A DNA stretch of 30,534 bases from Chara braunii (taxonomy: Eukaryota > Streptophyta > Charophyceae > Charales > Characeae): contig BFEA01000367.1 in assembly GCA_003427395.1 (NCBI GenBank), forward strand, positions 105,023-135,556, given 5' to 3'. Shown piece by piece: positions 8,639 through 17,976 of the stretch. A program made the position numbers and the translations under genes. Numbering within the stretch: the stretch's first letter is position 1; the number at the start of each line of letters is the position of its first letter. Under the pieces are notes generated by a model. That model ran no database searches and was not told where the DNA came from. It saw only the letters and a program-made list of their open reading frames with translations.

Positions 8639-10404
8639 GTCGAGCGCATCGGTCTGACACCGCACAGGGCAGCGCGGGACCCTCCCCGCCGCCTCACGCA
8701 GGAGTTGGTTTAAATCCTTCGTCGCAAATGCATATGGAGCTTCCACAAGCCGCTCCGGCCGAGTGCGCTAGCCATACCTCTCGCGAACCCCTACGACAGG
8801 ATAGGGCCTACGCGAGGCACGACTTACCTCCACCTTACGGGAGCTGTCACCTCCCTGCGGTGGGCGTATCCCCGCCGAGCTACCAGTCCACAGTACGAAA
8901 GCTAATAAGCTGCAATCGCAGAGGTGGACCAGTCGAGGGCGATTCTCGTTCGCTGTAGCATAGGGGTACGCGCGGTAGTACGCCTCTCTATCGAACCCGC
9001 ACGCGAAACGGCATCTTGGGGGGCTGAGGTCCCAAGCGCGCCGGTCGACTAGGACGTCTCCCACACGCCACGTGCACACCACTATAAAGAACATAAAAAT
9101 AGAAACACATGCATATATACAAACATATACAAAACGACAGAGGACAAACAACGCGACAACACGCCTAGTCCCTTAGTAGCCATTGCATAACTTTCCGCTG
9201 CGAAAATCGGATAGGCGTCGCCCGCGAGACTTTGTATAAAACCGCGCGGACGCAGGGCTAACTCATATCGATTCGCAATGCAAGGGTATGCAAGCGATCG
9301 CAATGATGACGTACTATGTAGTACCCATACTCATGCGGTCCTCGTTAATCTCGAGGGCCGCATTCGACACTTAAGTGTCGGCTGACATGCGCCTTGAGGG
9401 TTAATCTCTCGACGCTGGACAACCGCCAAGTGCGGTTGAGAACCACACCCTCTTCTGCACCCTGCGGAGAGTGGGTGGTACACAGGTTCATACTTGTGGT
9501 GGCAATCGTCTCTTATTGCCCGAGAAACCAGCTCCATCATCTAGGGCCTGGGGAGAAGTCAAGGGGTTTGACTTTGCCGGCTGCCACGGACATTAACGTC
9601 CTCTAAAAAGCAAAGGATAAAAGAGGATCTTCGTTTTCTCTCAACGCATAATCTGCCTAACCCTTACGAAGGGTCGCGATAGGTCGCGCGAATACTCAAA
9701 TCATAAGTATATACATATGTAAATAAGGGTTATTAATATAGGACGATCACTTCTCACAGCCACAGTGAGCCTCCTCTCAGCCATATACATATGCATGTGA
9801 GCGCAGGCAGTCAAATCCAAAGTCTGAATCACCAAACATACCTGCAATCACATCAAAGATCCAACCAAAAAGTCCATGCACTACGCGGGGTCAACTTCAA
9901 CCATTCTCTGCACTCACACCCGTTGCTTTTAGCCATACAAGCCTCACTCTTGTGCAACTCCTCAAAATAAAATACTCTGTACTTTTCTTTAAATGACCAT
10001 TCAAATAAAGTCCGGGTGAAAACACAACAAAACAATTTAAATCACAAGGCTAAAGCCTTTAGGTTGAGTGGCAGGAGTGGATTGGAGTTGAATCGTAAAC
10101 TGACGAATCGGCAACCGACCTGTTATCAGTGATAATAGAAGATGATCCTTGTAGATCAAGCTGAATCTAGCCCAGATCCTGAATCAATCGATCAAAAAGA
10201 CCTGTAACACAAGATAGGTCAATCCCCGAACTAAATCTATAAGTCAATAATCCCCATATCACGATCTCACTCAAATTATCCTAATTAACTAAGCCTAAGT
10301 CTACCTCTAAGCAAGTGCCCACAGAAAGGTAGACCCTGGCAGAGTCTCCTCTGTACAGAGTGGATCGCCAAAATCGCCACCTGTCAAAATATATTACATC
10401 TCCT
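8639..10404. other. Left part of the nested insertion, no gene seen
   Basis: GC-rich up to about 9600, then AT-rich. Short open frames on both strands look random. Two strong palindromes lie at 9311-9324 and 9365-9380. Short TATA-like text (ACTATAAAGAAC near 9080, TGTATAAAACC near 9233) could be promoter-like but is unsupported. Confidence 0.5.
9311..9380. repeat. Palindrome pair
   Basis: GTACTA-TG-TAGTAC (9311-9324) and the perfect 16-bp palindrome CGACACTTAAGTGTCG (9365-9380) lie 40 bases apart in otherwise featureless DNA of the nested insertion. They could be binding sites for dimeric proteins or hairpins. The function is not determinable. Confidence 0.7.
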
Positions 10405-10735
10405 CTTAAACTAAGAAAATTTCGGCAACGCTGCCCGTAGGAAAAGTGTCTTTTCAAAATTTATATCAGCCCGAATATGAAAACAGAAATAATCGTCAAC
10501 TTTCCAAAGTCAAATTTTGTCTAACTCCCTGAATTAGCAAAAATTTTGGCAGCACTTTCTTTAGAGAGGGAGACTTTCCAGATTTTTACTAAGCCATATA
10601 AAATTTAGACAAGTTGAACTTTGAAAAGTCAAAAGTTGACTAACTCCTTGGATTTGCAGAAATTTCGGCAGCGCTTCCCGTAGAGAAAGTAGCTTACCAA
10701 AATTTATACAAAGCCAAGTATAACAAAAGATCCCA
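10405..10735 (+). repeat. Three tandem units of about 120 bp
   Basis: The core AAATTTCGGCAGCGCTTCCC with downstream AAAGT-CTT-CCAAAATTTATA-AAGCC recurs three times. The GGC of the core is at 10424, 10548 and 10667, giving periods of 124 and 119. Units two and three also share CTAACTCC-TGGATTTGCA upstream. The copies are clearly diverged. Tandem units of this kind are known in the 3' UTRs of some plant LTR retrotransposons (pea Ogre). Relation to those is inference. Confidence 0.8.
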
Positions 10736-11002
10736 AAAAATGCAAGAATTGATCTAAGTAAAAAAACTTAGCTCAGAAAATGCAGGAATTGTAACTAACT
10801 CCTATAGCTCTAGCACGTGGCAAGCAACTAAAGCAACTACCTATCAAATTGAAACTCAGACTAAGTAGTAGCCTCACTAAGTCGCATGCAGGCCAAGCCA
10901 CAAAGGTAAGTACTCTCACCATCCCCAAGTTAATCTGGACAAACAATAGTTCGTAATCTTTCAATGATTTATCCCTTTATCACCAGCTTACATAGGGCAT
11001 AA

Positions 11003-11037
11003 AGCTAGACCACCCAAACTTATGGACATGTCTAGCT
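11003..11037 (+). other. Stem-loop 1 of the array
   Basis: AGCTAGAC (11003-11010) pairs perfectly with GTCTAGCT (11030-11037). The loop is CACCCAAACTTATGGACAT. An outer GGC / GCC pair flanks it (10996-10998 and 11040-11042). Confidence 0.8.
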
Positions 11038-11127
11038 CAGCCATGAAGTATACACAAACATAGGGCACAACAACTTTTTTCTTCTTTGGGCATGTGACTA
11101 GGCCACCCTAGTCGCCCTGAACTGTTT

Positions 11128-11151
11128 AAGTATCCAAACTTTTTTATACTT
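11128..11151 (+). other. Stem-loop 2 of the array, short form
   Basis: AAGTAT (11128-11133) pairs perfectly with ATACTT (11146-11151). The loop is CCAAACTTTTTT, which keeps the CCAAACTT core but loses TATGGA. A separate hairpin GACTAGG-CCAC-CCTAGTC lies just upstream at 11096-11113. Confidence 0.65.
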
Positions 11152-11250
11152 GTCTGCCCTTAGTCTTTTGAGGTAGCATATAACTGAGCCGGCCATCTTC
11201 AGCTCAAGACTCAGCCTGCCCCTTCGTACCCCAATTTTATTCTCAATTTA

Positions 11251-11289
11251 TAGTCAGACCACCCAAACTTATGGAACCCTGTCTGACTA
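11251..11289 (+). other. Stem-loop 3 of the array
   Basis: TAGTCAGAC (11251-11259) pairs perfectly with GTCTGACTA (11281-11289), 9 bp. The 21-base loop begins CACCCAAACTTATGGAACC. Confidence 0.8.
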
Positions 11290-11363
11290 GCCAGTTCATA
11301 GATAATATAATGATAAAGTATAGTCAAGTTATAACCTTCAGGTTCCAGCATGTGCGAGGCGTT

Positions 11364-11403
11364 GGACCAAGACCACCCAAACTTATGGAACATGTCTTGG
11401 TCC
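11364..11403 (+). other. Stem-loop 4 of the array
   Basis: GGACCAAGAC (11364-11373) pairs perfectly with GTCTTGGTCC (11394-11403), 10 bp. The loop is CACCCAAACTTATGGAACAT. A GGC / GCC pair again lies outside (11358-11360 and 11407-11409). Confidence 0.8.
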
Positions 11404-11650
11404 TCAGCCTGGTTTATTTCTCTCAAAGCCAAGGCAAAAAGAAATTGACAGAAACCCAAGGTAAACAAGGCCGCCAGACTACCCAAACTTATGGATATGA
11501 CTGGCTCCTGAAAAGTCAACCGCACGCAATCCTCACAAGTCAGAGCAACACGACTACCAAAACTTATGAATTTGACTGGCTCTCCACACAATCCAAAGAT
11601 AACCACAGCACTAGGCCTTCCCAAACTTATGGAACTGACCCAGCCTTTGG

Positions 11651-13677
11651 TTGACCCAGTCAAACATGCAATACTGCCTTCCTCCCACCTTTCCCCAGAT
11701 GCAATCCCACAATCTGCTTTCAGTCAATCAATAAAACTGAAACTGACATTGTACATACATTCGTTTACTTAGTCTGGTTATGTCCTCAAAGTCAGTTCAA
11801 AAAGTCATAGGGACGCACACAGTATACTCAGTCAAAACATATCAAGGAATACAGATAAGGGTTATAACCGGGTTTAAAGAGGGGAAGCAATGATTACCTT
11901 TCCGTTCCCTGCCTCCAGAACACCTCCTGAGTTCCGGCAGAGTTCCCGCAATCGGTGGGCAGACTCCCCACAGAGTCTTGCTGTGGTCCTATGGGTTGCA
12001 ATCCCGCTTGCCGCCTTCCTCTCAGAACAGGATTAGACTTAGATTTAGAAAGGCAGAATAAGGGGGTTTCAGACTCTCGAGATACAGGAGAGGGACAAAC
12101 TCAACTCGCAGGAGAGGGCCTTGTTGCCTTGATGCGCCTGAGGGCCCCGCAATGGTAGCGAGGCCGCGCAGGAGCTTGGTCAAACCAGAGTCAAACGGTT
12201 GAGCCCAGTTCTCCTGATAACTTCCCCGACCGCAACAATAACCCTCTTCACAACCACTTCTCAAGCTTCAGCACCCCCTTTCAAAACAGCGCCGTTACAC
12301 TGCCCCTCGTAACGCAGGTAATCTCGCTGACCTCAACAAGACACCGTATGTATAACTCTTGGGTGCAGCCGCAAGGTGTTGTAGCAGCGTACGGTACCAG
12401 TCTTCAGTACGTCATCAATCTTCAGTACGTCATCACACTGCGTACGCCGATCACAACCACCATTAACAGTTGTAGCGCATTAGGATAAGCTGGTAATAAA
12501 AAAAAAAAGGGTAGCGGGTGGTGATGGCGCAGCAGCGAGCTCAACACGCCAACGAGCTCCTCCTCATGCTGCAATAATGGCACCACACCGGCTGACCACC
12601 GCGTCTACTCCTCATAGCTGGCCCGTCGCTGCTCTGCTTAACACTTTCCGATCCTGCCCGCCATGCACGTGGGACGCAACGCAGAAACCCCTGAAGCGAA
12701 GTACCAGACAACTCAAACAGGCCATAGTACTGTAGGGAACTACAGGCCGACAGATCAGCGGGTCGGCAGTTGTGCAATGGAACGCAAAGCAACACCAATA
12801 ACTCGTTCACATCGCACAACGAACTCAGCAAACCACAAAAACCATAGGCAAAGCAATCGGGACACAGGCAGCAGGGCAGCGGCGGGGTGCAGGCGAGAAC
12901 GTTCACACATCCAACACGGAGCGAGCAACTTATGACCAACTCAGATCACGATTGAACCTCGCAGACTGTTGGCTCCCACCACCCACTGAGCCCGATACTA
13001 GGTGCAACAGTCGGATGCCAACTGCAGTGAGTCACCGTGTCCCACCGCAGCGTTTAACAATAACTATCACCACGACACACAGTTGTGAAGCCCAAACAGC
13101 AACTGCGACAACTATACGGCAGGAACAAGAGCAGCCTCTCCTTCTCCTTGGTGCTCCCACGCAGTAGTACGTTGTGCACTGCACTATGCTAGTGCCCAAA
13201 GTGATCTGCAACAAGCGAACTTCAGCAGGGCTAAGCACCATCCACAACCCACTCACTTTCGGCTCAGAGAAGATTCCTCCTTGACCTCTGCAGCTGCGCC
13301 CGGTCACACTGTGGCACGACCGTCCTTGGTAGCTGCTGTTTGGTCTTGGGCGATGCATCCTTCTCCTCTCGAGGTAAGTTCCGGAATTCTCCCCTGACTC
13401 CCTCAGTAGAATGAGCTAAGGACGAATCTTCCGCTAGGACGCGGAAAGGCACACCACCACCCCGAAGTCCGCTGATATGAGCAGGATCGATATGAACCTC
13501 ATGTTAACACATCATCCAATCTGCACCTAAAGACCGGTGTAGGCAAGCCTCCAACCTTGCGCCCGTCTGCCAATAATCTGATCACTTGGTTGAGCAAAAC
13601 CAGAATGAATCTTCCGTTGATTCCAGGTAAGTTCATCTCCCTTTTATAGCCCTTTTTATGCACTGCCCCGCACCTAC

Positions 13678-13680
<3 letters not shown>
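11651..13680. other. Middle of the nested insertion, no gene seen
   Basis: About 2 kb with only random-looking short open frames. It includes a perfect 18-bp tandem duplication TCTTCAGTACGTCATCAA at 12401-12435 and a short A run near 12499. No domain, RNA gene or promoter can be supported. Confidence 0.5.
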
Positions 13681-13727
<47 letters not shown>

Positions 13728-14020
13728 GTGTGCTTTCATTTGCGTGCTTAGTTCTGCATACCTGGAGCTGTGCGTAAAGTTGCGATGAATGTTTTGCTAG
13801 AGCGAGAGCCTATACACTACTTATCCAGACGGGGTGCAGAGGATAACGAAAGGTTACTTCGTCGTAGAAGGGAGCAGCACACCAACCGAACAGGTAAGCG
13901 TCTAACCCTGCAGCCGGCCTCAGACCCTCTCCATCACTAGGATGAGTAAAGGAAATCGGAATGAATATTCTACCAAACTCCTGGCAGGTTCATCTCCCCC
14001 CTTCAATACTTTTCCTTCAC
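13545..14020 (+). repeat. Degenerate direct duplication, spacing about 345 bp
   Basis: Text around 13600-13645 (AATGAATCTTCCGTTGATTCC then AGGTAAGTTCATCTCCC) resembles 13950-14000 (AATGAATATTCTACCAAACTC then GGCAGGTTCATCTCCCC). A third weak match lies near 13370-13440. The similarity is moderate and judged by eye. Confidence 0.35.
13681..13724. repeat. Microsatellite (CT)22
   Basis: A perfect dinucleotide run of 44 bases between the two degenerate copies described at 13545-14020. Confidence 0.98.
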
Positions 14021-14302
14021 GCAGCCTCTTCTCTCACTTGCTCTAGGATTTACATTCTAACTCCAAATCTAATATCATCGATCAAATCACCCTACCAGAA
14101 ATCACTAGGAATGACCCTCCATCCGCCCGTTCTTATTAGGAAACGGGCGCAAACTCATCTCTCTCCTTATTGCCATATCCACGTTCTCGACACCATCGCG
14201 CACCCCTTGCAGCCAGCACTGACCAAACCACCACCCAAACACAAAATCTGGCTTCGTAGATCATTTCGCTTTAGCTCAAAACCTCCGTTTAGGACTTTGG
14301 TT

Positions 14303-14328
14303 CGCTCGATTCCGTTGAGAATCGAGCG
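14303..14328. other. Perfect 10-bp hairpin
   Basis: CGCTCGATTC (14303-14312) pairs with GAATCGAGCG (14319-14328) around the loop CGTTGA. There is no T run after it and no gene beside it, so its role is unknown. Confidence 0.75.
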
Positions 14329-15790
14329 ATTCAGGCCGATTGACTTCGCCATATCCATACGTCTGCTACCTTCCGCGCACCACCTTTTCTTCCAACCCCC
14401 CTTTCCATTGACTCTCCACTAAAACTGATGTTAGATTCGGTTTCGCCTTACCCAAAAACCTCTACTTACCATCTCCCCCCCGCCTGATTTCACTAAGGAA
14501 CGGGCGGCCTACACAACCTTCACTCCCACCATGCCTACTCCCTCCATCACTGCGTTCCTCTTCGCCGCGCATGTATCCGGCGCACCTTCCCGTTCAGATT
14601 CATCCACTTCCACGTTTTCCTGCTAGGCCTGCCTTTGCCATCTCCTTCATTGCGCTCTCCTCTACTTAGTGCAGTCCGATGATCCGCGGCCCATCATGCT
14701 AACGCACCGCACTGGTCAGCACAGTCTGGTTACAACATCCTCTCCTCCCCTTTCGCTGCTCCGCTTTGCTGCTCTGCGCATGTACCCGGCGCGTAAATCC
14801 CTCTGGGTTCATCCCCCCCATTCACCCTTTTTCCTGCGGCCCAACGCGTTTCCCGTTGTCTGTTGTCCTCCGTTCTTGATCTGTGCTGCCCAATATTCCC
14901 CATGTTGACAACGATTTACCCGTTAGTATCACCGCGACTTTAACCAACGTCTCGTCTGGCCGTAGCGCTCGGTCCCACAACCGAGCGTAAGACTGCTCCG
15001 CAGCTTAGGCCTTCCTGTGGACACTTTGAGGGAGGGCCAGCCTTTGAACGACCCGACAATCTCCTGCCCGTACTATACCTCCCCCCCCCGAAGTCTGACG
15101 AACGCCCTGCTTGGTGGTTACCGTCCCTGCTCCCGTCGAAATCTGCTCCGGCTCGTCCTGCTCAGGCGGCGTTTTACCACCGCTTCCTGCCCCCGAACGA
15201 CCAAACTCCCATCTAGATAGCTGACCGCGGAACGGGGGGCGCGGTCTGCTGCAAGGCCTAAGCCCGGGTCTTGGTGGACTGGGCCCATCCCGGCCCTCCA
15301 TATCTCCGCCCTTATGCCCGGGCCCGACGGAGGAGCTGCACAACAACGTTGTTGCTGGCGTCCGCCACACAGGCCCTGCTCCGCTCCGCACTGCTGTGCG
15401 TGGGCATCGGTCCTTCTCCCTTTTGGTCCCATCGGGCTCGCCTAAAGTTACGCCTCCCACAGGAGGGGGATAGCCCCGCCGGGCCTTCAACCCCGCGCTT
15501 TGTCTGCGCCACTCTGATCCCTGCGTCGTCGTCGCTTGGTCTCGTTCCCTGAACCCCTTTGACGAAAGTCCGATGCCATAACCACTAATGCTAGGCCCAA
15601 GTCCCGATTTAGCTCTAACGGATGCCTAACTAAACGAACATCGTACGACGCGCCGAGCTACCGAAACGCCTTCAGAAGTCACATTGTTGTCGATGCCGTC
15701 CTCCGTACGTACGCACAAGTCACAGGCAGGCCCATTAATCAACGAGACATAATCTTTTTAATCCTAGTTTAATAAAAATTAAAACCTTTA
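14329..15790. other. Right part of the nested insertion, no gene seen
   Basis: C-rich pyrimidine-biased DNA. Long open frames on both strands (for example 15005-15490 minus) come from high GC content and show no domain. A 14-bp palindrome CAACAACGTTGTTG lies near 15338-15352. Confidence 0.5.
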
Positions 15791-15930
15791 GCCGGCGGTC
15801 AACGCCGGCCTCCACAATCATCAAAAGCGGAAAAAATCACGCGCGCCTCAAACCTGCGCGCCCACACACTCTCTAGTCTAGTCAATCGTCCAGCCAACGT
15901 AAGCCACAGGCACAGCCGCGCCTCGCGCGG
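15791..15930. other. Cluster of three GC-rich hairpins near the right end of the insertion
   Basis: GCCGGCG-GTCAA-CGCCGGC (15791-15809), GCGCGC-9-GCGCGC (15841-15861) and CCGCGC-CTC-GCGCGG (15916-15930) lie within 140 bases, in AT-rich surroundings, 80 to 220 bases from the insertion border at 16011. Confidence 0.7.
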
Positions 15931-16011
15931 AATACTTAAATTTTAAACCAAACCTTTTTTCTATCGCATGCAAAAACCAGGGCGGATACCATTGTAAGGG
16001 TATTCGCGCCG

Positions 16012-16019
16012 ACAACGCT
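16012..16019 (+). repeat. Right copy of ACAACGCT direct repeat (probable target-site duplication)
   Basis: Matches 8631-8638. The integrase reading frame resumes inside it. Confidence 0.7.
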
Positions 16020-16716
16020 TTGCACAACGCCACTGGGGTAAACCCTAACAGTTTGCTACTGACTTTTAAGCCTAGACTGCCCCTAGACTTTCTACTGCCC
16101 GAGAACCAGCCAACTACTGCACCTGGCACACTAGAATTCGCTTATCGATATGAACAACTGATGCCGCAGGCAGTCGAACAGATGCAGAAGGCACAGGCGG
16201 CCATGATAGAATCCGAAAACAAGCACCGCCGCCTATCAACATTCCAGATAGCGGTCAGGGTCTCGGTCTAGTCTTCAGAACTTGGACAGGAGAACGGGAT
16301 CTCCAGCAATCTCATGCCACAGTATTTTAATCCCTGGGAGGCTGTGGATGTATGGTCCATCATATGTAGTTCAGATCCCTGGTCACCTTCGCACTTACCC
16401 TTTCTTTCACGCCTCTAAGCTTGCATCATTCAAGGAAAGTGACTAGTTTCCCTCGCGACGCTCAATGCTGCCCCCAACCATGGATGGAGAGGTCGACATC
16501 GATGACATCGTGGACCACAGGGAAATGCCGGTTCCAAGACCTTCAGGCAGGGGACGTCCTCCAAAGCCGAAGCTGCAGTACCGCGTTTGGTTCACACACC
16601 ATACTGATCCAAAGGAGGATCGATGGTTCACTCGGGAGGAACTAATGCAGACCGCTCCACAGGTTGTCGCCCACTACGAGAAGTTATTGCAGAACGGAAA
16701 GCGCCAGATTGAATGA
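16012..16716 (+). pseudogene. pol: pol: integrase C-terminus and chromodomain-like tail, broken
   Basis: It continues the integrase from 8638 in the same frame. NALHNATGVNPN and KPRLPLDFLLPE are typical of the region after the catalytic core. Next come the charged segment with AQAAMIESENKHRR and STFQ before the C-terminal barrel (stop TAG near 16269), then GPSYVVQIPGHLRTYPFFHASKL after a frameshift near 16350, as in the end of the gypsy integrase. After a TAG near 16442 and another frame change, IDDIVDHREMPVPRP, YRVWFTHHTDPKEDRWFTREEL and APQVVAHYEKLL match a chromodomain layout: a strand, an aromatic strand, and a W-containing ED-x-W turn with a closing helix. In chromoviruses this domain guides integration to marked chromatin. 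The frame stops at 16714-16716. Confidence 0.8.
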
Positions 16717-16738
16717 ACTTCTCAGAGGACTAGCAAAG

Positions 16739-16752
16739 TATGGAGGTGGGAA
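16739..16752 (+). other. Polypurine tract before the 3' LTR
   Basis: TATGGAGGTGGGAA directly precedes the TG that starts the 3' LTR. It is almost all purine from 16742, as needed for plus-strand priming. Confidence 0.65.
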
Positions 16753-17394
16753 TGTGAGGCATAAGGCCTCGATAAGCCCTACTGGGCCCCTACTTGCAAC
16801 AGTGTCGGCCGCCCTAGGCGAAGGCAGGCTCGACAGACGACAAGAGGCCTATTTTGGACTACTTCGCAACTGGGGGGAAATTCAGGCAGTTGCGCAGCGC
16901 CAGTTGGTTGAAAGCGCCCAGGCCCTGGCCTCCTTTATCAAATGCATCTGAGTCAGGCCCTGGGCGAGATACGCAACGTGGACCCAACTCAGGCTGCGGG
17001 CAGTTGGGCGCGGGTAACTGTTATAGGCCTTGGGCCTGATCCATTTGGACTGGGGCTCAGCCTCTCGGGGCCTACCGGAAGCTTCTGGGCAGGGGCCCAG
17101 CGCAGCCAGGCTGCACGCAAGGCAGGCAGGCCACTTCCATTTAGGAAAGGGCCTGCACACGCATTGGGTATTCGGGCACTGGCTGCATGCTGCACAAGCG
17201 CTGCTGCGCTAACTCTGGCCAGTGCTCACGCGCTCATGGGCGAGCTGGAAGGAGCAGGCAGCCATAGTCGAGCGGCGCTGCTGTATGCTGGATGGGGCAC
17301 ATGGTGGTCCTTGGGTGCATGTGGCATCTGTGAGTTGGGGAACGAGGTTGTGAGTGATATGAGAGACATACCTGGTGCTTGAAGCGTACGGCAT
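16753..17394 (+). repeat. 3' LTR of the Ty3/gypsy element, right end lost in gap
   Basis: It begins TGTGAGGCATAAGGCCTCG and matches 1701-2225 at about 96% by eye. It carries a 122-bp block (about 17169-17297) that the 5' LTR lacks. The copy is cut by the N run at the point that corresponds to about 2225 of the 5' LTR, so about 295 bases of LTR should lie inside the gap. Confidence 0.85.
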
Positions 17395-17975
17395 NNNNNN
17401 NNNNNNNNNNNNNNNNNNNNNNNNNNNNNNNNNNNNNNNNNNNNNNNNNNNNNNNNNNNNNNNNNNNNNNNNNNNNNNNNNNNNNNNNNNNNNNNNNNNN
17501 NNNNNNNNNNNNNNNNNNNNNNNNNNNNNNNNNNNNNNNNNNNNNNNNNNNNNNNNNNNNNNNNNNNNNNNNNNNNNNNNNNNNNNNNNNNNNNNNNNNN
17601 NNNNNNNNNNNNNNNNNNNNNNNNNNNNNNNNNNNNNNNNNNNNNNNNNNNNNNNNNNNNNNNNNNNNNNNNNNNNNNNNNNNNNNNNNNNNNNNNNNNN
17701 NNNNNNNNNNNNNNNNNNNNNNNNNNNNNNNNNNNNNNNNNNNNNNNNNNNNNNNNNNNNNNNNNNNNNNNNNNNNNNNNNNNNNNNNNNNNNNNNNNNN
17801 NNNNNNNNNNNNNNNNNNNNNNNNNNNNNNNNNNNNNNNNNNNNNNNNNNNNNNNNNNNNNNNNNNNNNNNNNNNNNNNNNNNNNNNNNNNNNNNNNNNN
17901 NNNNNNNNNNNNNNNNNNNNNNNNNNNNNNNNNNNNNNNNNNNNNNNNNNNNNNNNNNNNNNNNNNNNNNNNNNN
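17395..17975. other. Assembly gap, 581 N
   Basis: A run of undetermined bases. From the LTR comparison it should start with about 295 bases of 3' LTR, then the target-site duplication and the flank. Confidence 0.99.
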
Positions 17976-17976
17976 G

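Larger units (their letters stand above)
11003..11650 (+). other. Array of seven stem-loops with a shared loop and unlike stems
   Basis: The loop core CCCAAACTTATGGA (or a near match) occurs six times, and a seventh, shorter loop keeps CCAAACTT. They are spaced 55 to 125 bases apart. Four copies sit in perfect hairpins of 6 to 10 bp whose stem sequences differ: AGCTAGAC, AAGTAT, TAGTCAGAC and GGACCAAGAC, each with its exact complement. A fifth (11473-11505) has GCCAGAC / GACTGGC with one mismatch. Two more (11542-11583 and 11593-11650) are decayed, with only outer pairs left (AGAGC/GCTCT and CCAAAG/CTTTGG). The pattern of constant loop and covarying stem implies that folding was selected or that copies arose through a structured intermediate. 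No protein is encoded here. Confidence 0.75.
8639..16011. mobile_element. Nested 7.37-kb insertion of unknown class inside the integrase gene
   Basis: Inserted between the two halves of the gypsy integrase and bordered by the 8-base repeat ACAACGCT. I find no recognisable gene. If the borders are shifted within the repeat, it can be read as 8638-16014, starting TGTCG and ending CGACA with a 4-bp duplication (ACGC), as for an LTR retroelement. I found no long direct repeat of its ends, so no LTRs. No convincing terminal inverted repeats are present, apart from TTGGTTTAAA at 8705-8714, whose complement is at 15942-15951, at similar distances from the ends. An 8-bp duplication would fit hAT-like transposons. 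The interior holds tandem 120-bp units, a stem-loop array and GC-rich hairpins, so it is probably non-autonomous or itself composite. Confidence 0.65.
1701..17394 (+). mobile_element. Ty3/gypsy (chromovirus-like) LTR retrotransposon, split by a nested insertion
   Basis: The order is 5' LTR, primer site, gag with zinc knuckle, aspartic protease, RT, RNase H, integrase, chromodomain-like tail, polypurine tract, 3' LTR. This is the Ty3/gypsy order, and the chromodomain-like end places it with chromoviruses. The integrase stops making sense at 8638 and resumes in frame at 16012. Without the insertion the element is about 8.3 kb plus the part of the 3' LTR lost in the N run. The left target-site duplication would be GAAGC or similar (1696-1700). 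The right one is hidden by the gap. Many stops and frameshifts show that it is inactive. Confidence 0.85.

Noticed and set aside
11003-11650. CRISPR array.
   Set aside because: The repeated unit is a hairpin loop with changing stems, the spacing is irregular, copies are diverged, there is no cas gene, and the context is eukaryotic retroelements.
13681-13724. (CT)n run as a promoter element (GAGA-type).
   Set aside because: No gene or transcription start can be supported nearby. A plain microsatellite is sufficient.
13961-14422. 153-codon open frame on the plus strand as a gene.
   Set aside because: The composition is that of translated pyrimidine-rich DNA (Ser, Pro, Leu), no motif is recognisable, and a perfect hairpin lies within it.
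15005-15490. 161-codon open frame on the minus strand as a gene.
   Set aside because: High GC content gives long open frames here on both strands, and the Gly/Arg/Pro-rich translation shows no domain.
8638-16014. Nested insertion as a complete LTR retrotransposon (TGTCG...CGACA).
   Set aside because: I compared the first and last kilobase by eye and found no long direct repeat, primer site or pol domain. The class is left open.
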